DNA of 64,000 nt from Aplidium turbinatum (Eukaryota > Chordata > Ascidiacea > Aplousobranchia > Polyclinidae), in assembly GCA_918807975.1 (NCBI GenBank), contig OU964919.1, positions 26,171,824 through 26,235,823 of the forward strand, written 5' to 3'. The notes beneath the pieces were generated by a model. The model ran no database searches. It saw only the letters and a list, made by a program, of their open reading frames with translations, and was not told the DNA's origin. Position numbers and translations under genes: made by a program. This document shows, piece by piece, positions 11,656 through 22,344 of the stretch (within the stretch, counting starts at the first letter, position 1; each line of letters starts with the position of its first letter).

Positions 11656-12429
11656 AAGAGGGGACGTCAAGTCAGGCTGGGAGCAATCGGGCGAAAGCAT
11701 CATATGATGCAATCATAAGAGTGCCGACTTACGTAAATTTCTTTGCGACAGGTATTTCAAGGCAAGGCCTAAAAGCGGCGCTTCAAGCGAGAAAATCCTA
11801 AGGCGTCCGCGTCGCCATTATAAACACTGGGAGAAAATGCTTTGATTGAAGTTTTAACGCCTGGCATCAAACATTTTGCCACACTCGTTTCGTGCTATTC
11901 GACGCAACGGGTTTCTTTTATATATATGAAATAACCTAGGTTATTTTTCGTTGTCAACGTCTATGCCAGTTTGTATTTTGTCGTATGGGCCAATTAACAA
12001 AATTGACTCTGTGAGATACTTATTACGCAAGCATTTTTACATCTAGAAAACAGCCGAGTTTCCAACTAGATGCTCACAATCAGAAATATAGATGAGAAAG
12101 GCCACTATAGACATGAGTTTGCTTCCAGAAGAACAGTAGGAAGTCACTGGGCATGGACTGGGCACAAGGTAATATGCAAGTTGTAAGAACAGCATAGCTC
12201 TTCCCGACTACAGGTAGGATAGTTTCAGTTAGTCGGTATCCTTATATGACCAACAAACGAAAGAATTCTCCGCCAACACGGATGGCAAAACTTCGGTCGG
12301 TCTTACCGAGAAACGGTTAAGGTTTAGCAAACAACGAGTGAAGTGCGGGATCTGTTTGAAGGAACTATCGAGAGATGCATTGCCAATTCACTTAGGAACT
12401 TATCATTCAAGTAAACTACCGGCTCATAG
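11656..12429. other. Intron sequence with nothing recognised
   Basis: No supported gene; scattered short frames only. Confidence 0.5.
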
Positions 12430-12705
12430 CGTTTTGTAGCCTAACGTCTCTCTAACTTACTCAGAAGACTCCAAGATATTGATGTTACCATGAGCATCAA
12501 ACTTCATTTTCTGCACAATCCTCAAGACTACTTTCGTGATAATCTTGGCGATTTGAGTGACGAGCAAGGAAAGCGATTTCATCAAGACATTAGTGAGATG
12601 GAAGTCAGATATCAAGGGAGATGGGATGCTATCATGCTAGCTAATTATATTGCTGGTCTATTAAAAGCGATGATGCTTTTGCAGTTCACTTTTGTAGATC
12701 TCTAA
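12430..12705 (+). pseudogene. C-terminal fragment of a second unnamed protein family
   Basis: The frame from 12490 reads MSIKLHFLHNPQDYF, then LSDEQGKRFHQDISEME and RYQGRWDAIML. These are the closing blocks of the family seen more fully at 20160-21313 (MSIKVHFLFSHLDKF, VSDEQGERFHQDL, RYQGRWNRHMM). Only the last fifth or so of the protein is present. The family occurs as many uncharacterised copies in arthropod and cnidarian genomes, so I take it as a mobile-element protein, but its function is not established. Confidence 0.65.
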
Positions 12706-13090
12706 GCGCAAGTTTATGGCAGACACTTAAGCAAGGTGAAGAATAAGAAGCTACCATACCTGTTATTCCTATGTTTGTGTGTACGTTTTTAAGTTCTTTG
12801 TTGGCTTGCTGAAATTGATTTATGTCTTTTGGCAATATATTTGACTCGTGAATAGATTTCACATGAGCAATTGTGCATAGCCTAAGTGCACTCATGCAGT
12901 GGAATCACCGTAACTAGCAAACTAGACCTGATAGACAAAAACTGACTGCATTTTCGAAATCAGCGATCACAAATTAGCTAAAAACAGTTGAAATATCTTC
13001 GGCACCAGAGTTCTTTTTTTTTTTCGCTAGTGTAGTCAGTGATTTGCTTGTGAACCAGCCTAAATTCCTGAAAAAAAGTAGCAATATTAC

Positions 13091-13219
13091 CGTTTGTAAG
13101 AGTAAGACCAAACACATGAGCTGGACTTTTCTGCCTGACAAGTATTTCTCTATTGGTACCATCCAAGAAAGACGTTTCAATCACATCTCTTTTGGCATCA
13201 CACCAGTACAGCTTGTTCT
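13091..13219 (-). CDS. LRP-like gene, exon 7: YWTD blade
   Basis: Acceptor GACGCAG above 13219, donor GTAATA below 13091. The 129-bp exon is phase 1 to phase 1, so G of exon 6 + AG gives Glu. It reads ENKLYWCDAKRDVIETSFLDG and then PAHVFGLTLTNG. LYWCDAK..VIE..LDG is a canonical YWTD repeat, and HVFGLTL matches the stretch that precedes the last blade in LRP propellers. A second AG 3' of the donor (13036-13042 region, CTTTTTTTCAG) is too close to form a normal intron and I ignore it. Confidence 0.88.
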
Positions 13220-13434
13220 CTGCGTCATAAAGTAGATGGTTCATACATAAACCTTTATTTTTAGAGATGACCTACTGTTATTACAAACAATTCTTTGATT
13301 AATAACGTTATGATTGTGAGATGAGAATCATTAGATAAATTTGACTAAGTAAAATTAATTTTATAGTTTTGTAAATCGACAAATTCATGCAATTTGAATG
13401 AAACAGAAAAATTCGTTAAAACAAATATAATTAT

Positions 13435-14125
13435 ATAATTACAGTGAAACAAGTTGATAAATTTAAATATCTTGGATACATTTTAACTTCCGATGGCAAA
13501 AGTGACACTGAAATTAAAAAGAGAATCGTCATAGCAAAGGATACTTTCAGTAAAATGAGCAGAGTCTTCAGGAATCGCAACATGACAATAAAGACCAAAA
13601 TTAAAGTTTTAAAAGCATATGTAGAATCAATTCTAACCTACGGATGTGAATGCTGGACAATAAGTAAAGATATAAAGAAAAGACTAGAGGCTGCTGAGAT
13701 GTGGTTTCTCAGAAGGATGTTGAGGATATCTTGGACTGAAAAGAAGAGTAATGACGAAGTTATGAAATTGGCAAATGCAGAAAGGAGATTAATAACAACA
13801 GTTAGAAGGCGTCAGATGCAATTTGTAGGCCATATTCACAGACATGGAGATTTGGAAAAATTAGCACTATTGGGGATGATACAGGGAAAAAGAAGCAGAG
13901 GTCGACAAAGATTAACTTATTTAAACAGCTTGAATCAATGGGCCACAAACACAACAGTTAAAACGAACGATCTTATACGAATGGCAAATGACAGAGAAGT
14001 TTGGAAGAGCATGATTGCCAACGTCTGTATCAGATCAGGCACATACTCATCATCAATTATATAAAGTTCATCTTAACATGCTTTTGGAAATAGATTTTTT
14101 AAATGAAAAATTTATTTCACATAAA
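13435..14125 (+). mobile_element. 5'-truncated RTE-like LINE, RT C-terminus
   Basis: The frame from 13444 to 14064 reads VDKFKYLGYILTSDGK, IKKRIVIAKDTFSKM, then ILTYGCECWTI, RLEAAEMWFLRRMLRISW and GKRSRGRQRLTYL. This is the post-RT C-terminal region of RTE/craniofacial-like endonuclease-RT proteins (FKYLGS, YGCETWT, EAAEMWFYRRML). It is one open frame of 206 codons, so the insertion may be young. It fills most of the 918-bp intron between exons 7 and 6, in antisense to the host gene, and ends close to the exon 6 donor. Confidence 0.8.
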
Positions 14126-14137
14126 ATTAAGACTCAC

Positions 14138-14368
14138 CAACAAAATCAGCAGCTAACCCATTGACCCAGTTTAAAGTCTTGTTAATGACGATTTTTCGTT
14201 CTGAACCATCCATAGCCGCACACTCTATAGTATGTTTACCCCAGTCTGTCCACCACATCAGACCAGAAATGGGATTTAAAACTAGTCCTCGAGGTAACTT
14301 GATGTTTTCAGAAATTAAAGTTCTTCGGTGACTCCCATCTGTTTTTACCACGTTTATGGTGCCTGTTC
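14138..14368 (-). CDS. LRP-like gene, exon 6: two YWTD blades
   Basis: Acceptor TCTTTCAG above 14368, donor GTGAGT below 14138. The 231-bp exon (phase 1 in, phase 1 out) encodes GTGTINVVKTDGSHRRTLI, LPRGLVLNPISGLMWWTDWG, then IECAAMDGSERKIVI and WVNGLAADFV. P-R-x-L-x-L-(D/N)-P-x-x-G-x-M-x-WTDWG is the strongest LRP propeller signature in the window. The structural Asp of the classic LDP motif is Asn here (LNP). The next-blade text WVNGLAADF matches W.NGLA.D. of LRP5/6 and LRP1/2. Confidence 0.93.
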
Positions 14369-15171
14369 CTGAAAGATACAAGTTATTCGAGTTTTATACA
14401 AGCCAAGTCGAAGCACATTTTCTGGTAGGGGAATAAACATAGAACCAAATTGCAACCCTGCCGTAGGTGTTTTAAGCTGGTTGAAGATTTATCTAACTTT
14501 AAACTAAGAGAGCATCCATTGAAGCTGAGACAACATATTAGCAACTTAACCTTGAGAGTTTGAACCTTTAATAGAGGTATTCAAGGTCAGAAGTGTTTTG
14601 TGTATGAATTATTCCATCTTCGGAAACGAAGGGCGAACATCATCATTCCACCAACTACATGTCGATAGAATGGAACCAGTTTCAGTTTGAAACTGTGAAT
14701 CTCAACAGATGAAGAGAGGAGAGCGAAAGTTAGATTTGGTCTGTTGCTAGAATAACACTTTGAAAACTGTTTTGAAGTAATTTAAAGGCGCTAAATCCAA
14801 AGATAAAATTATTTTTTCTCGACCACACCAGTTTCTTTGCACCTTTACATTTCTTTTTTCAAAAGCTATGTCATGCAGATTACGCAATTTCAATCTGTGA
14901 TTGTATCATTTTTTTGTAGCCTAACTGATTAGAAAATTACTTAATTGTGCTAGAAAAATATATTGACAAGTGACATAATTCCATTTTAGGTCTTAACCGG
15001 TTGCGTATTTGTAATCTGTAGGTCGCAGCAGTGGATGAGGTGTGACTGGTAAACACTTGAACATACGACAATTTTCCCTATGAATCCATTATTGTGATCC
15101 TTCTAGCACTCAGCCAGAGAGTGGCTTTTGCTTTGAAGTTTGTTTGGTAATTACAGAATAAAAAAGAGTAA
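14369..15171. other. Intron sequence with nothing recognised
   Basis: Start of the 20-kb intron between exons 6 and 5. No domain or repeat seen. Confidence 0.5.
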
Positions 15172-15247
15172 TGGCAGGGGTGAAAATCGAACTCACGCCA
15201 TAGAAATAACTACTTTCCTAACCCATAAACTGTTAAGCCACGCTGCC
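15172..15247 (-). pseudogene. tRNA-Thr-like sequence (decayed tRNA or SINE head)
   Basis: On the minus strand a 76-nt stretch folds partly as a tRNA. The 5' GGCAGCG pairs with 3' CCCTGCC (one mismatch), followed by discriminator A. The anticodon stem is GGAAA/TTTCT with loop GTAGTTA (anticodon AGT, Thr), and the T arm is GTGAG-TTCGATT-TTCAC. The D arm starts TGGCTTAA as in metazoan tRNA-Thr but does not close well. It is more likely a pseudogene or the head of a SINE than an active tRNA. Confidence 0.5.
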
Positions 15248-15420
15248 AACGCGAAACGTACACTTAGTTCACTCTCTATTCAAATTCTTTCAATTTCAAT
15301 TTAATTTGTTTCCAAATTCCCTTTAATTGTAAGAGATAGAAACAATTGTGACAATATGTTATCGCCAAAGCTTTCATAACGATCTTATTTAGTCAGTTAC
15401 AAAATTTTATTTCCCTACAA
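15248..15420. other. Unassigned intron sequence
   Basis: Nothing recognised. Confidence 0.4.
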
Positions 15421-15830
15421 AGCACCTCTTGGTTATCCACATCTCGATTCTGCTACAAAACCTGTAGCTTATTGCAGTGAAATTTCTAAACCAGTGTTTA
15501 CCAAGCTCCCTGATGTTAGAGATTATGATTTTGGTCAATCAAAAACATCACAAGAGGAACACATGCCAACTTCTATTGATGATTTCATTCATCCCAATGT
15601 GGTATTGAGGCCTTCGCTATTTAACGAAGCAGATTTGAATTATTTAACTCACGACATGAGCCTCGCAAATTATCCCATTTCATTATCTCAATATGTCCCT
15701 GTGTTGTGCCATTTTGCTACTGAATAGGTGGATTTTTACTTGTTTCAGCTTCCTTGATAAAGTCAGTCGTTCTGACTGATAAAACGTCGGAAAATAAAGC
15801 TGGTTACCATTTTTAACATCTTGTGGTAGC
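15421..15830 (+). pseudogene. N-terminal fragment of unnamed family 2 plus a retroelement-like tail
   Basis: The frame ending at 15727 reads FTKLPDV and later LFNEADLNYLTHDMSLA. This resembles the stretch that, in unnamed family 2, comes just before and at ELNDLVRDLDLSK (compare 20172). The fragment is short and the match is loose. After the stop, 15755-15800 (AAGTCAGTCGTTCTGACTGA then AAACGTCGGAAAATAAA) looks like the structured 3' end of a Penelope-like or similar element. Both assignments are tentative. Confidence 0.3.
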
Positions 15831-15888
15831 CTAGTTAGACACCAAACACTAGTAAAACACTTTTTTTTTTGAAAATTAACAATTTGCT

Positions 15889-17625
15889 TCTCAAAGGGGG
15901 TTCAGATCTTCCCTTTTATCATATTTCCTTTGATTACTAGAAGCACAGTAACGCCATGTAGTTGGTTTTTCTAAACTTTTCTCAAATTTGCAATACAGAT
16001 CTCATGATATAAAATTTAATACTAAAATTTGTGTAGTTTTCTTGTAAATTTAAGAGTTTGGTGAATTTTTGCTGCTTCTAGCTAACTTCCAGCAAAGCGT
16101 GAAATGGATTACATTGCGCTTACATTTACAAGCCAAAGCTCATAATTGATTTGTGCATCAATATGCTCAAGCAGAGAGGGCGCATCGTTTAGTCTTTCGT
16201 TGTTTGGTTTGACTCAAGAACACAAAGCGCATTATTTCTTGTGCTCCAATATAAAATCCAGTAAACACACGAATCTTAATTCTAAGCAATAATAGCAAAT
16301 GTTTTTTTGCGTTATCAGATCTACGAAGAACAGTAATCCACGATAAAAATAGTATGTAGGCTGCAAACTATCCAAAACAGTTGTTTCAACAAACAAATAT
16401 CTATTGACGAATAAAAACGTTGCAATAAGAAATTTTACCTTTGGGTAATGATATAAAAAACCTAGTTTTTGAGAATCATTCTATGGAAATTCTTGTTTTG
16501 ACAAAACTTTCAGTTGAGAATAGGTTTTTGAAAGAAACTTCAGAAATGGCGATTTTGCAAAGACAAACAATGAGATCATGAGAAAGGTTCCACTTGCACG
16601 GAGCAGCTGACTTAATGACTACAAAGACTACATGTCCCTTCCCTGTTTTATCTACCCTACTTGTTGTTATGTTCTGCATTTTTTTTGGCCGTGAAATGTA
16701 TGGTATTGCAATGGGCGCAAAATAAAAATGATAATGCCAGGCGTCACGTAAGACAAACAGCAAATCATCTTTCTTTATTATTGATTCAATATCTGAAGAC
16801 GATGGGCCAATGTACAATAGGCCGGCTATTGTAAAGACCCACCATTTATAAACTATCCGATTGATCAAAAGTAAGACAGAATAATGGATCAAAGAATGAA
16901 CAAACAATGTTGACAAAACTAAATTTAAGTGATGAACAATTCCGACATCTTCATTTATCTTTAAAAATGTTGCTTAAACTCATCAACAGAAAATATTGCA
17001 AACAATGACAGACATCCCGAAAGCAGAATTTACTCGACTTTAGCATGAATTTATTTATACACATACAACAATGTTTTCTCAAAGGCTGTAAGATACAAAG
17101 ACAATCTGATTCTGTACAGTTTGTGCAACAGTTCAGGGGAGGACACTACTTAAAATGATGCAGTATAAAAAATATTTTCAATAAAGACTGAGTCGAAAAA
17201 GCGATGCGAATTGTGGTGTTTAGTGACATCAAGTCAAAGACAGAAAAGATATCACGAAAAAAATAAAAAAAAACTTGTGTGGAATTTGCGGGAACCATAA
17301 CGCGATGCGCATGCCATAAACGCGTAATTTGTATGCTGCTCCAATCTGGCCGGCAGCCACAAAGATAGACAGCAAAGGTAATTTGTAACTTGATAACAGC
17401 ATAATGGACAATATAAATATCTAGACAGACAGTTTTTTTTTTACAAACGTTTTACTTCTAACAGGAAAGTTTTCGCAACAATTTTTTGTGAAGCGTTTAT
17501 GAACCACGGTTTTGTAAAATTATTCATCATTATCATTTTTTTACTTTTCAGATGCCGCATAACGTCATCAGAAAAAATTGTAAAAAATATTTCATTATTT
17601 TAATGTAGTCGGCTAATACCGGTCT
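15889..17625. repeat. Duplicated segment A, first part
   Basis: Collinear with 53495-54905 in the same orientation. Shared landmarks include CCCTTTTATCATATTTCCTT, GATTACTAGAAGCACAGTAA, AACTTCCAGCAAAGCGTGAA, CTGATTCTGTACAGTTTGTG and GCATAACGTCATCAGAAAAA. The identity is high but with many substitutions. Segment A keeps about 300 bp (roughly 16800-17080) that segment B lacks. It ends at about ATACCGGT, where an RTE LINE starts on the minus strand. Could be a segmental duplication of intron DNA or two copies of an unrecognised dispersed element. Confidence 0.8.
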
Positions 17626-17627
17626 TC

Positions 17628-18449
17628 CTCATCCGTTCAGTCGTTTACGACTCTCGGTCACTCTATATGTCATCTTTCTCCACATCTATCAATCCCACGC
17701 AGCCTCCTTCAATTCATGCACTCCTATTCCACTGTCATTTACGATTGTGTCAAGCAATCTTATTTTTGGGCGCCCCCTTCCTATTCCTCCGCTGACCAAA
17801 CCAAGCATGATGTCTTTTTCCATTGATTTGCTTCTCATTATGTGGCCAAAATATGAAAGTTTCTGCCAGACGATTCTAGCTTCTAGGGATATGCCAGGTT
17901 TAAGTTGTTCGAGAAATTTCTCATTTGTTACTTTGGCTGTCCAAGGAAAACGCAGTAGCCTTCTCCAACACTACAATTCAAATGCGTCAATCTTTCTTCT
18001 GTCTGCTTTGTTCATTGTCCATGTTTCGCATCCGTAAGTTGCAATTACGAATATAGTAGTTTTGATCAGCTTCTTTTTTGTTTCTAATTTTACATCCTTG
18101 CTCTTCCAAATGCTATTCATTCCAACAAATGCATTTCTTCCTAGTGCTATTCTTCTCCTTATCGCTGGTGAGTTATTACTTATTAGAGTCCCAGCTTATT
18201 TTTGAACCTAGAAATATGAATTCCTTTACTGTTTCAATTTCTTGATTATCGATCTTGATATTTATGTTATCTGCTTTACCAGTTGTTATAATTTTTGTTT
18301 TTTTGATGTTGAGTTTCAATCCAGCCCTTTCACTTTCCTTTTTCACTTTGATGATTAAGTCTTCAAGATCTTGTGCGTTCTTTGCCAAAAGGGTAGTGTC
18401 ATCTGCATATCTCAAGTTGTTTATAATTCCGCCAATGGCGATTCTAACA
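17628..18449 (-). mobile_element. RTE/BovB-like LINE fragment, RT to 3' end
   Basis: On the minus strand, 18420-18176 encodes GGIINNLRYADDTTLLAKNA, then LKLNIKKTKII and KEFIFLGSKIS: the RT catalytic YADD and following block of RTE/BovB LINEs. Further down, GRGRPKIRLLDTIVND and YRVTESRKRLNG are the conserved C-terminal end. Stops interrupt the frame between these. The 3' end abuts segment A at about 17627. The 5' side is cut at about 18449 by the Penelope-like element. Confidence 0.8.
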
Positions 18450-19330
18450 ACATTAGAACATAGAGCAAAGGGCGTAGGCGTAGGTATATCCAAATGGATA
18501 CGAAACCGAAAGATAAACCCGAAGAAGACGATTTTAGCAACTTTTTTGATGTACCATTCTTGGTAAAAGATTCGGTAAGATTTTCAAAAAATCTAGCTAA
18601 AATTGTCAAAAAGAAATTTGATCGTGACATTTACCCTGTGTATAGAACGTTCAAAGTAGGCAGATATTTCCAGCTGAAGTCGCCTACGCCCTTTGCTCTA
18701 TGTTCTAATGTCGTTTATAAATTCAGTTGTTTGCGTGATGCAAGCCTGACATACACCGGTATGTCAACAAGACATTTATCGACTAGAGCTGGGGAACACC
18801 TGAATTTGAATTCTGTACAGAAAAGCGCAATTAAAGATCACATTTTCTCATGTACAGAATGCCAAAATAACGTTTCTATCAAGCAATTTGAGATCATGTC
18901 CAGAGGCAGGTCTGAGTATCAAACTAAGATCTTGGAAGCCTTGTACTTAAAACGTCACAATCCACTTTTGAACAGACAATTGTTTGCTTGCGGCTCGTCT
19001 TTCTTGCTCTCTGTATTTTAAAATTAGTTTTTTCGCACCTAGCCTTTCTAATATATCATGTGATCTGTTTAACATCTTTTGATGCAGTTACCTTTGATTC
19101 TCGTGGAGCCTATCGTTGAGTTTGAGTTAGTCAGAAGTAGCCTACTGTGCGGTTTTTGTCTTTTTTTGTTTATAGATTTAGTTAACCATTGTATTTTTTT
19201 CAGATGTAGTTAAGTTATATGTATATTATTCCTGAAGAGGACACCTTGTGATGTCGAAAACGTTCGATATGTGGCGCCCGAGAGCTAATTTTCTCTGACG
19301 CAACGCGCGTCACCGTGACGTCATGTAGTA
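18450..19330 (+). mobile_element. Penelope-like element, 5'-truncated, GIY-YIG domain
   Basis: The frame 18494-19021 ends in a GIY-YIG nuclease domain: VVYKFSCLRDASLTYTGMST, then TRAGEHL and EALYLKRHNPLLNRQL. This is the C-terminal endonuclease of Penelope-like retroelements, which follows the RT in one ORF. The RT part is absent. The 3' UTR reaches a structured end at 19230-19290 (CTGAAGAGGACACC, TGATGTCGAAAACGTTCGAT), of the kind seen at Penelope-like 3' termini. The 5' edge begins with 29 bp (18450-18478) that are an inverted copy of 18683-18711 from within the element itself. Confidence 0.8.
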
Positions 19331-20150
19331 TTCCAGAATCTTCCTTTCCAATCAACAAATACCGCGTACTTTCGGAATGCAGTCTTGTAATCAATCTTTG
19401 CATTGTGCCTGAATCGCATTACCACTGCATTTCATCGACTAGTGATTCCACCGTTGTATTACGTTAGATGATCGCATGTAGAATTGGCAGTGCCTGTGGA
19501 TGCGCCTCTCCAATTTAAACTAGAGTTCCTTTTAAGAAACTGCAACTATGATCCTTCACTATACTATACTATTCGAGACGATTCGAAGATTATTCAACTC
19601 AGACTCGCTATTATTCCTTTTTGCAATCAAGTTGGTTGTTTGATTTCTGCGGCTTCTAGAACGTAAAATGGTGAAATGTAATATGCAGAATTCTGTTCTC
19701 TGGAAGATGTAGTCGTAGACGCCGTTTCCTTTACCCAAAGTTGAAGTTCTTTTTGTTATGAGCTTGTAATCAAGTACGCCAGCATGCTAGTATTTTCGTA
19801 GTGGGATTGTTAATAGTTTGGTGTTCTCGTTTTGTTATGTTTGGATTTCTGTTCTTCTGAAACAAGCAGCCAAGTTAATAAACAATGCAGTCTTAAAGAA
19901 TTCTATCTCGTGGTCAAATTCTGTTCGTCAAGCCAGTCGATAGATAAGACAGTGAAGACTATCGTGTCCTGGTCATTCCTCGCCAGTTCTGATTTCGGTT
20001 CCGCCCAGGAGTGTCGCAGTCAGCACGGACGGCTGTATATGAGCGCGCGAGCTAAACTACCGCGTCCTCTACAGATATTTAATTTGTTGCGTAGTTTTAT
20101 GTTTATGTAAATGTAATAAACTTGAAGATGTTAAACTTGATCACGTTGCT
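19331..20150. other. Intron sequence with nothing recognised
   Basis: Short frames only. May be the 5' untranslated part of the family 2 copy that follows. Confidence 0.4.
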
Positions 20151-21330
20151 CGGCTTCGTATGCCTATGGTAGAACTAAATGACTTGGTACGAGACTTGGA
20201 CTTATCCAAGCAAGCTGCTGAGCTTTTATCATCAAGGCTTAGTGAAAAACACGTATTGGACCGTTCCACAAAGGTTTCGTTTTTCAGGAAACGAGATGAA
20301 ATGTTTATGTCTTTTTTTTCAGAAGAAAAGCAGTTAATTTACTGTAATGATATTCCAGGTCTTCTCGTCCAACTAGGAGTTTCTTCATATAATTCAAGTG
20401 AATGACGCTTATTTATAGACAGTTTCAGACGAAGCCTGAAGTGTGTTCTTTTGCGCAATGGTAATGCACATGGAGGAGTTCCAGTTGGTCATTCAACTGT
20501 CTTAAAAGAATCATATGATGATATTAAGCTAGTCATTGACTTGCTGAAATATCATCAGCACAATTGGATATTATGTGTTGACCTGAAGATGGTTGGTTTC
20601 TTACTTGGTCAGCAAAAAGGATACGCAAAGTTTCCATGTTGTCTTTGCATGTGGGACAGCAGAGCTAATGACAAGCATTGGACCCAAAAGGATTGGCCCA
20701 TACGTGAAACACTTGAAACATGTTAAACGATCCGATTGTAAGTAGAGACAAAATTGTTCTCCCCTCTCTTCACATCAAATTAGGGTTGATGAAACAGTTT
20801 GTGAAAGCTGCCCTGATAGCGACTGCTTCCAATATATTGTTCACACATTTCCCTCCATTTCATACGAAAAGATTAGCTGGTGTCTTCAATGGACCACAAA
20901 TTCGAAGCCTTGTGCGAGACCAACAGTTCACCAATAACATGAAAACCAAAGAGAGAGCAGCATGGTTGTCCTTTGTGGATGTCACTAAAAACGTTCTTGG
21001 AAACAAAAAGGCTCACAATCACGAGGTTCTTGTGAGCAAAATGCTCTTTGCTTTCCACGACTTAGGATGCAAAATGAGCATTAAAGTTCATTTCTTATTC
21101 AGTCATCTGGACAAATTTTCAGAAAACCTTGGAGCTGTCAGTGACGAACAAGGAGAGCGGTTCCACCAGGATCTTACGAAAGTAGAAGAACGTTACCAAG
21201 GCCGATGGAATAGACATATGATGGTAGATTACTGCTGGAGCATTAAACGAGACTGCCCCCAAAAAGCTTACAAACGCAAGAGCCTCAAACGCCAATTTTT
21301 GCCCAGCATTTAGTGTAGATTTTGCTTTCT
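20151..21330 (+). pseudogene. Unnamed family 2 protein, nearly full C-terminal two-thirds
   Basis: Successive frames give MVELNDLVRDLDLSKQAAEL, SRLSEKHVL, then RLFIDSFRRSLKCVLLRNGN, PVGHSTVLKESYDDI, WILCVDLKMVGFLLGQQKGY, FPCCLCMWDSRANDKHW, LPSLHIKLGLMKQFVKA, GPQIRSL, MSIKVHFLFSHLDKF, SDEQGERFHQDL and RYQGRWNRHMM. This block order is a multicopy uncharacterised family that I know from aphid, tick and Hydra gene sets. The CVDLK acidic residue, the CCLC pair and the downstream KHW histidine suggest an RNase H-like fold with a metal-binding insert, but that is inference. One in-frame TGA after SYNSSE (about 20405) and one shift near 20723 interrupt it. A second fragment lies at 12430-12705. Confidence 0.65.
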
Positions 21331-21719
21331 ATTTTCAGCTAGTGAACATTTCTCACAACATCAAACTTTTAAAGGAGCTTATTTATGCTTGTAATTGCAA
21401 TAGGTCTGCATGCAGTGCTATGGTTACTATTGTAGTTGTGAAAATGATTCGTTTGTTGTGTACCGTACTGTAAATAGCCTATATAGTTTTTGAAATTTTG
21501 TTTACGATGCTTTTCGAATGATTTTGTGATGTTTTTTCAAATATTTCGGTGCATTTCTATCAGTAAGTATAGATCTAAGCTACAGACAAAACAGTTAAGC
21601 AGTTATTTCAGTCGTAAAAGATGTTTTTTTCCTATTCATTAAAATATAATTTTTTAGAAAAATATTCAGTTTTTACTTAAAAAATGGAAAAAAATCAAAA
21701 TTTGCAAAAAATCTAGAGC
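21331..21719. other. Intron sequence with nothing recognised
   Basis: AT-rich, no supported feature, up to the target site of the next hAT element. Confidence 0.5.
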
Positions 21720-22344
21720 TTCTAGACCAGTGATTCTCAACGTGCTCCAGTGGTCCAACTAGTGGTCCACCAGGAATTTCTGTTGGTCCACAGAGAGTTC
21801 TATAAATCCTTTATAAAACATTCTTCAAAATTGTATCATTTACTACAGTAAATTATGCAAGGACTCCATACAGGTGTAAGAAGTTATGTAGCATGTATGA
21901 TTGTATGTCAGCGTGATATGATAATCATGATTGTTTACTTTGTGATTTTTGATCGATTTTTCTGGAAGTGCTAGATTAGCATAAGCTCAGCAGTTTTTGA
22001 ACTTATTTTACCAGTTGATCAGTAGGCTATTGAAATGTTTAAGTTTAAGGCATAAGTGAAGTGCTGGCAGGACTAATCAATAAATCATATGTTGCTGTAA
22101 TTGTTGTGGTGTTGTCGGTGCACGAAGATTGCGCTTCTTCGTGGTACAAAGTTTCTATAAGGAGAGTAGAGCCAGGGCCAGATTTACCAAGAGGCAGAGT
22201 AGGCAGTTGCCAAGGGCGGCAAGTTATTGGGGGCGGCAAAATATACGAATATTTTATATTGATAATACTGTACGTGAATATAATAATTCACAACAGATAT
22301 ATTCAGATACATAGCAATTAATGAATATGTTATCACACCACACA

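Noticed and set aside
13036-13075. Very short intron with a TTTTTTTCAG acceptor after exon 7
   Set aside because: It would be about 20 bp and would not continue any propeller motif.
12978-13090. Read-through of LRP exon 7 past its donor
   Set aside because: The propeller motif stops at the GTAATA donor, and exon 8 continues it in phase.
15172-15247. Functional tRNA-Thr gene
   Set aside because: The D arm does not close and the acceptor stem has a mismatch, so I keep it only as tRNA-like.
16476-16916. 146-codon minus-strand ORF
   Set aside because: It lies in the duplicated segment, its counterpart in segment B is not preserved as a frame, and it has no domain.
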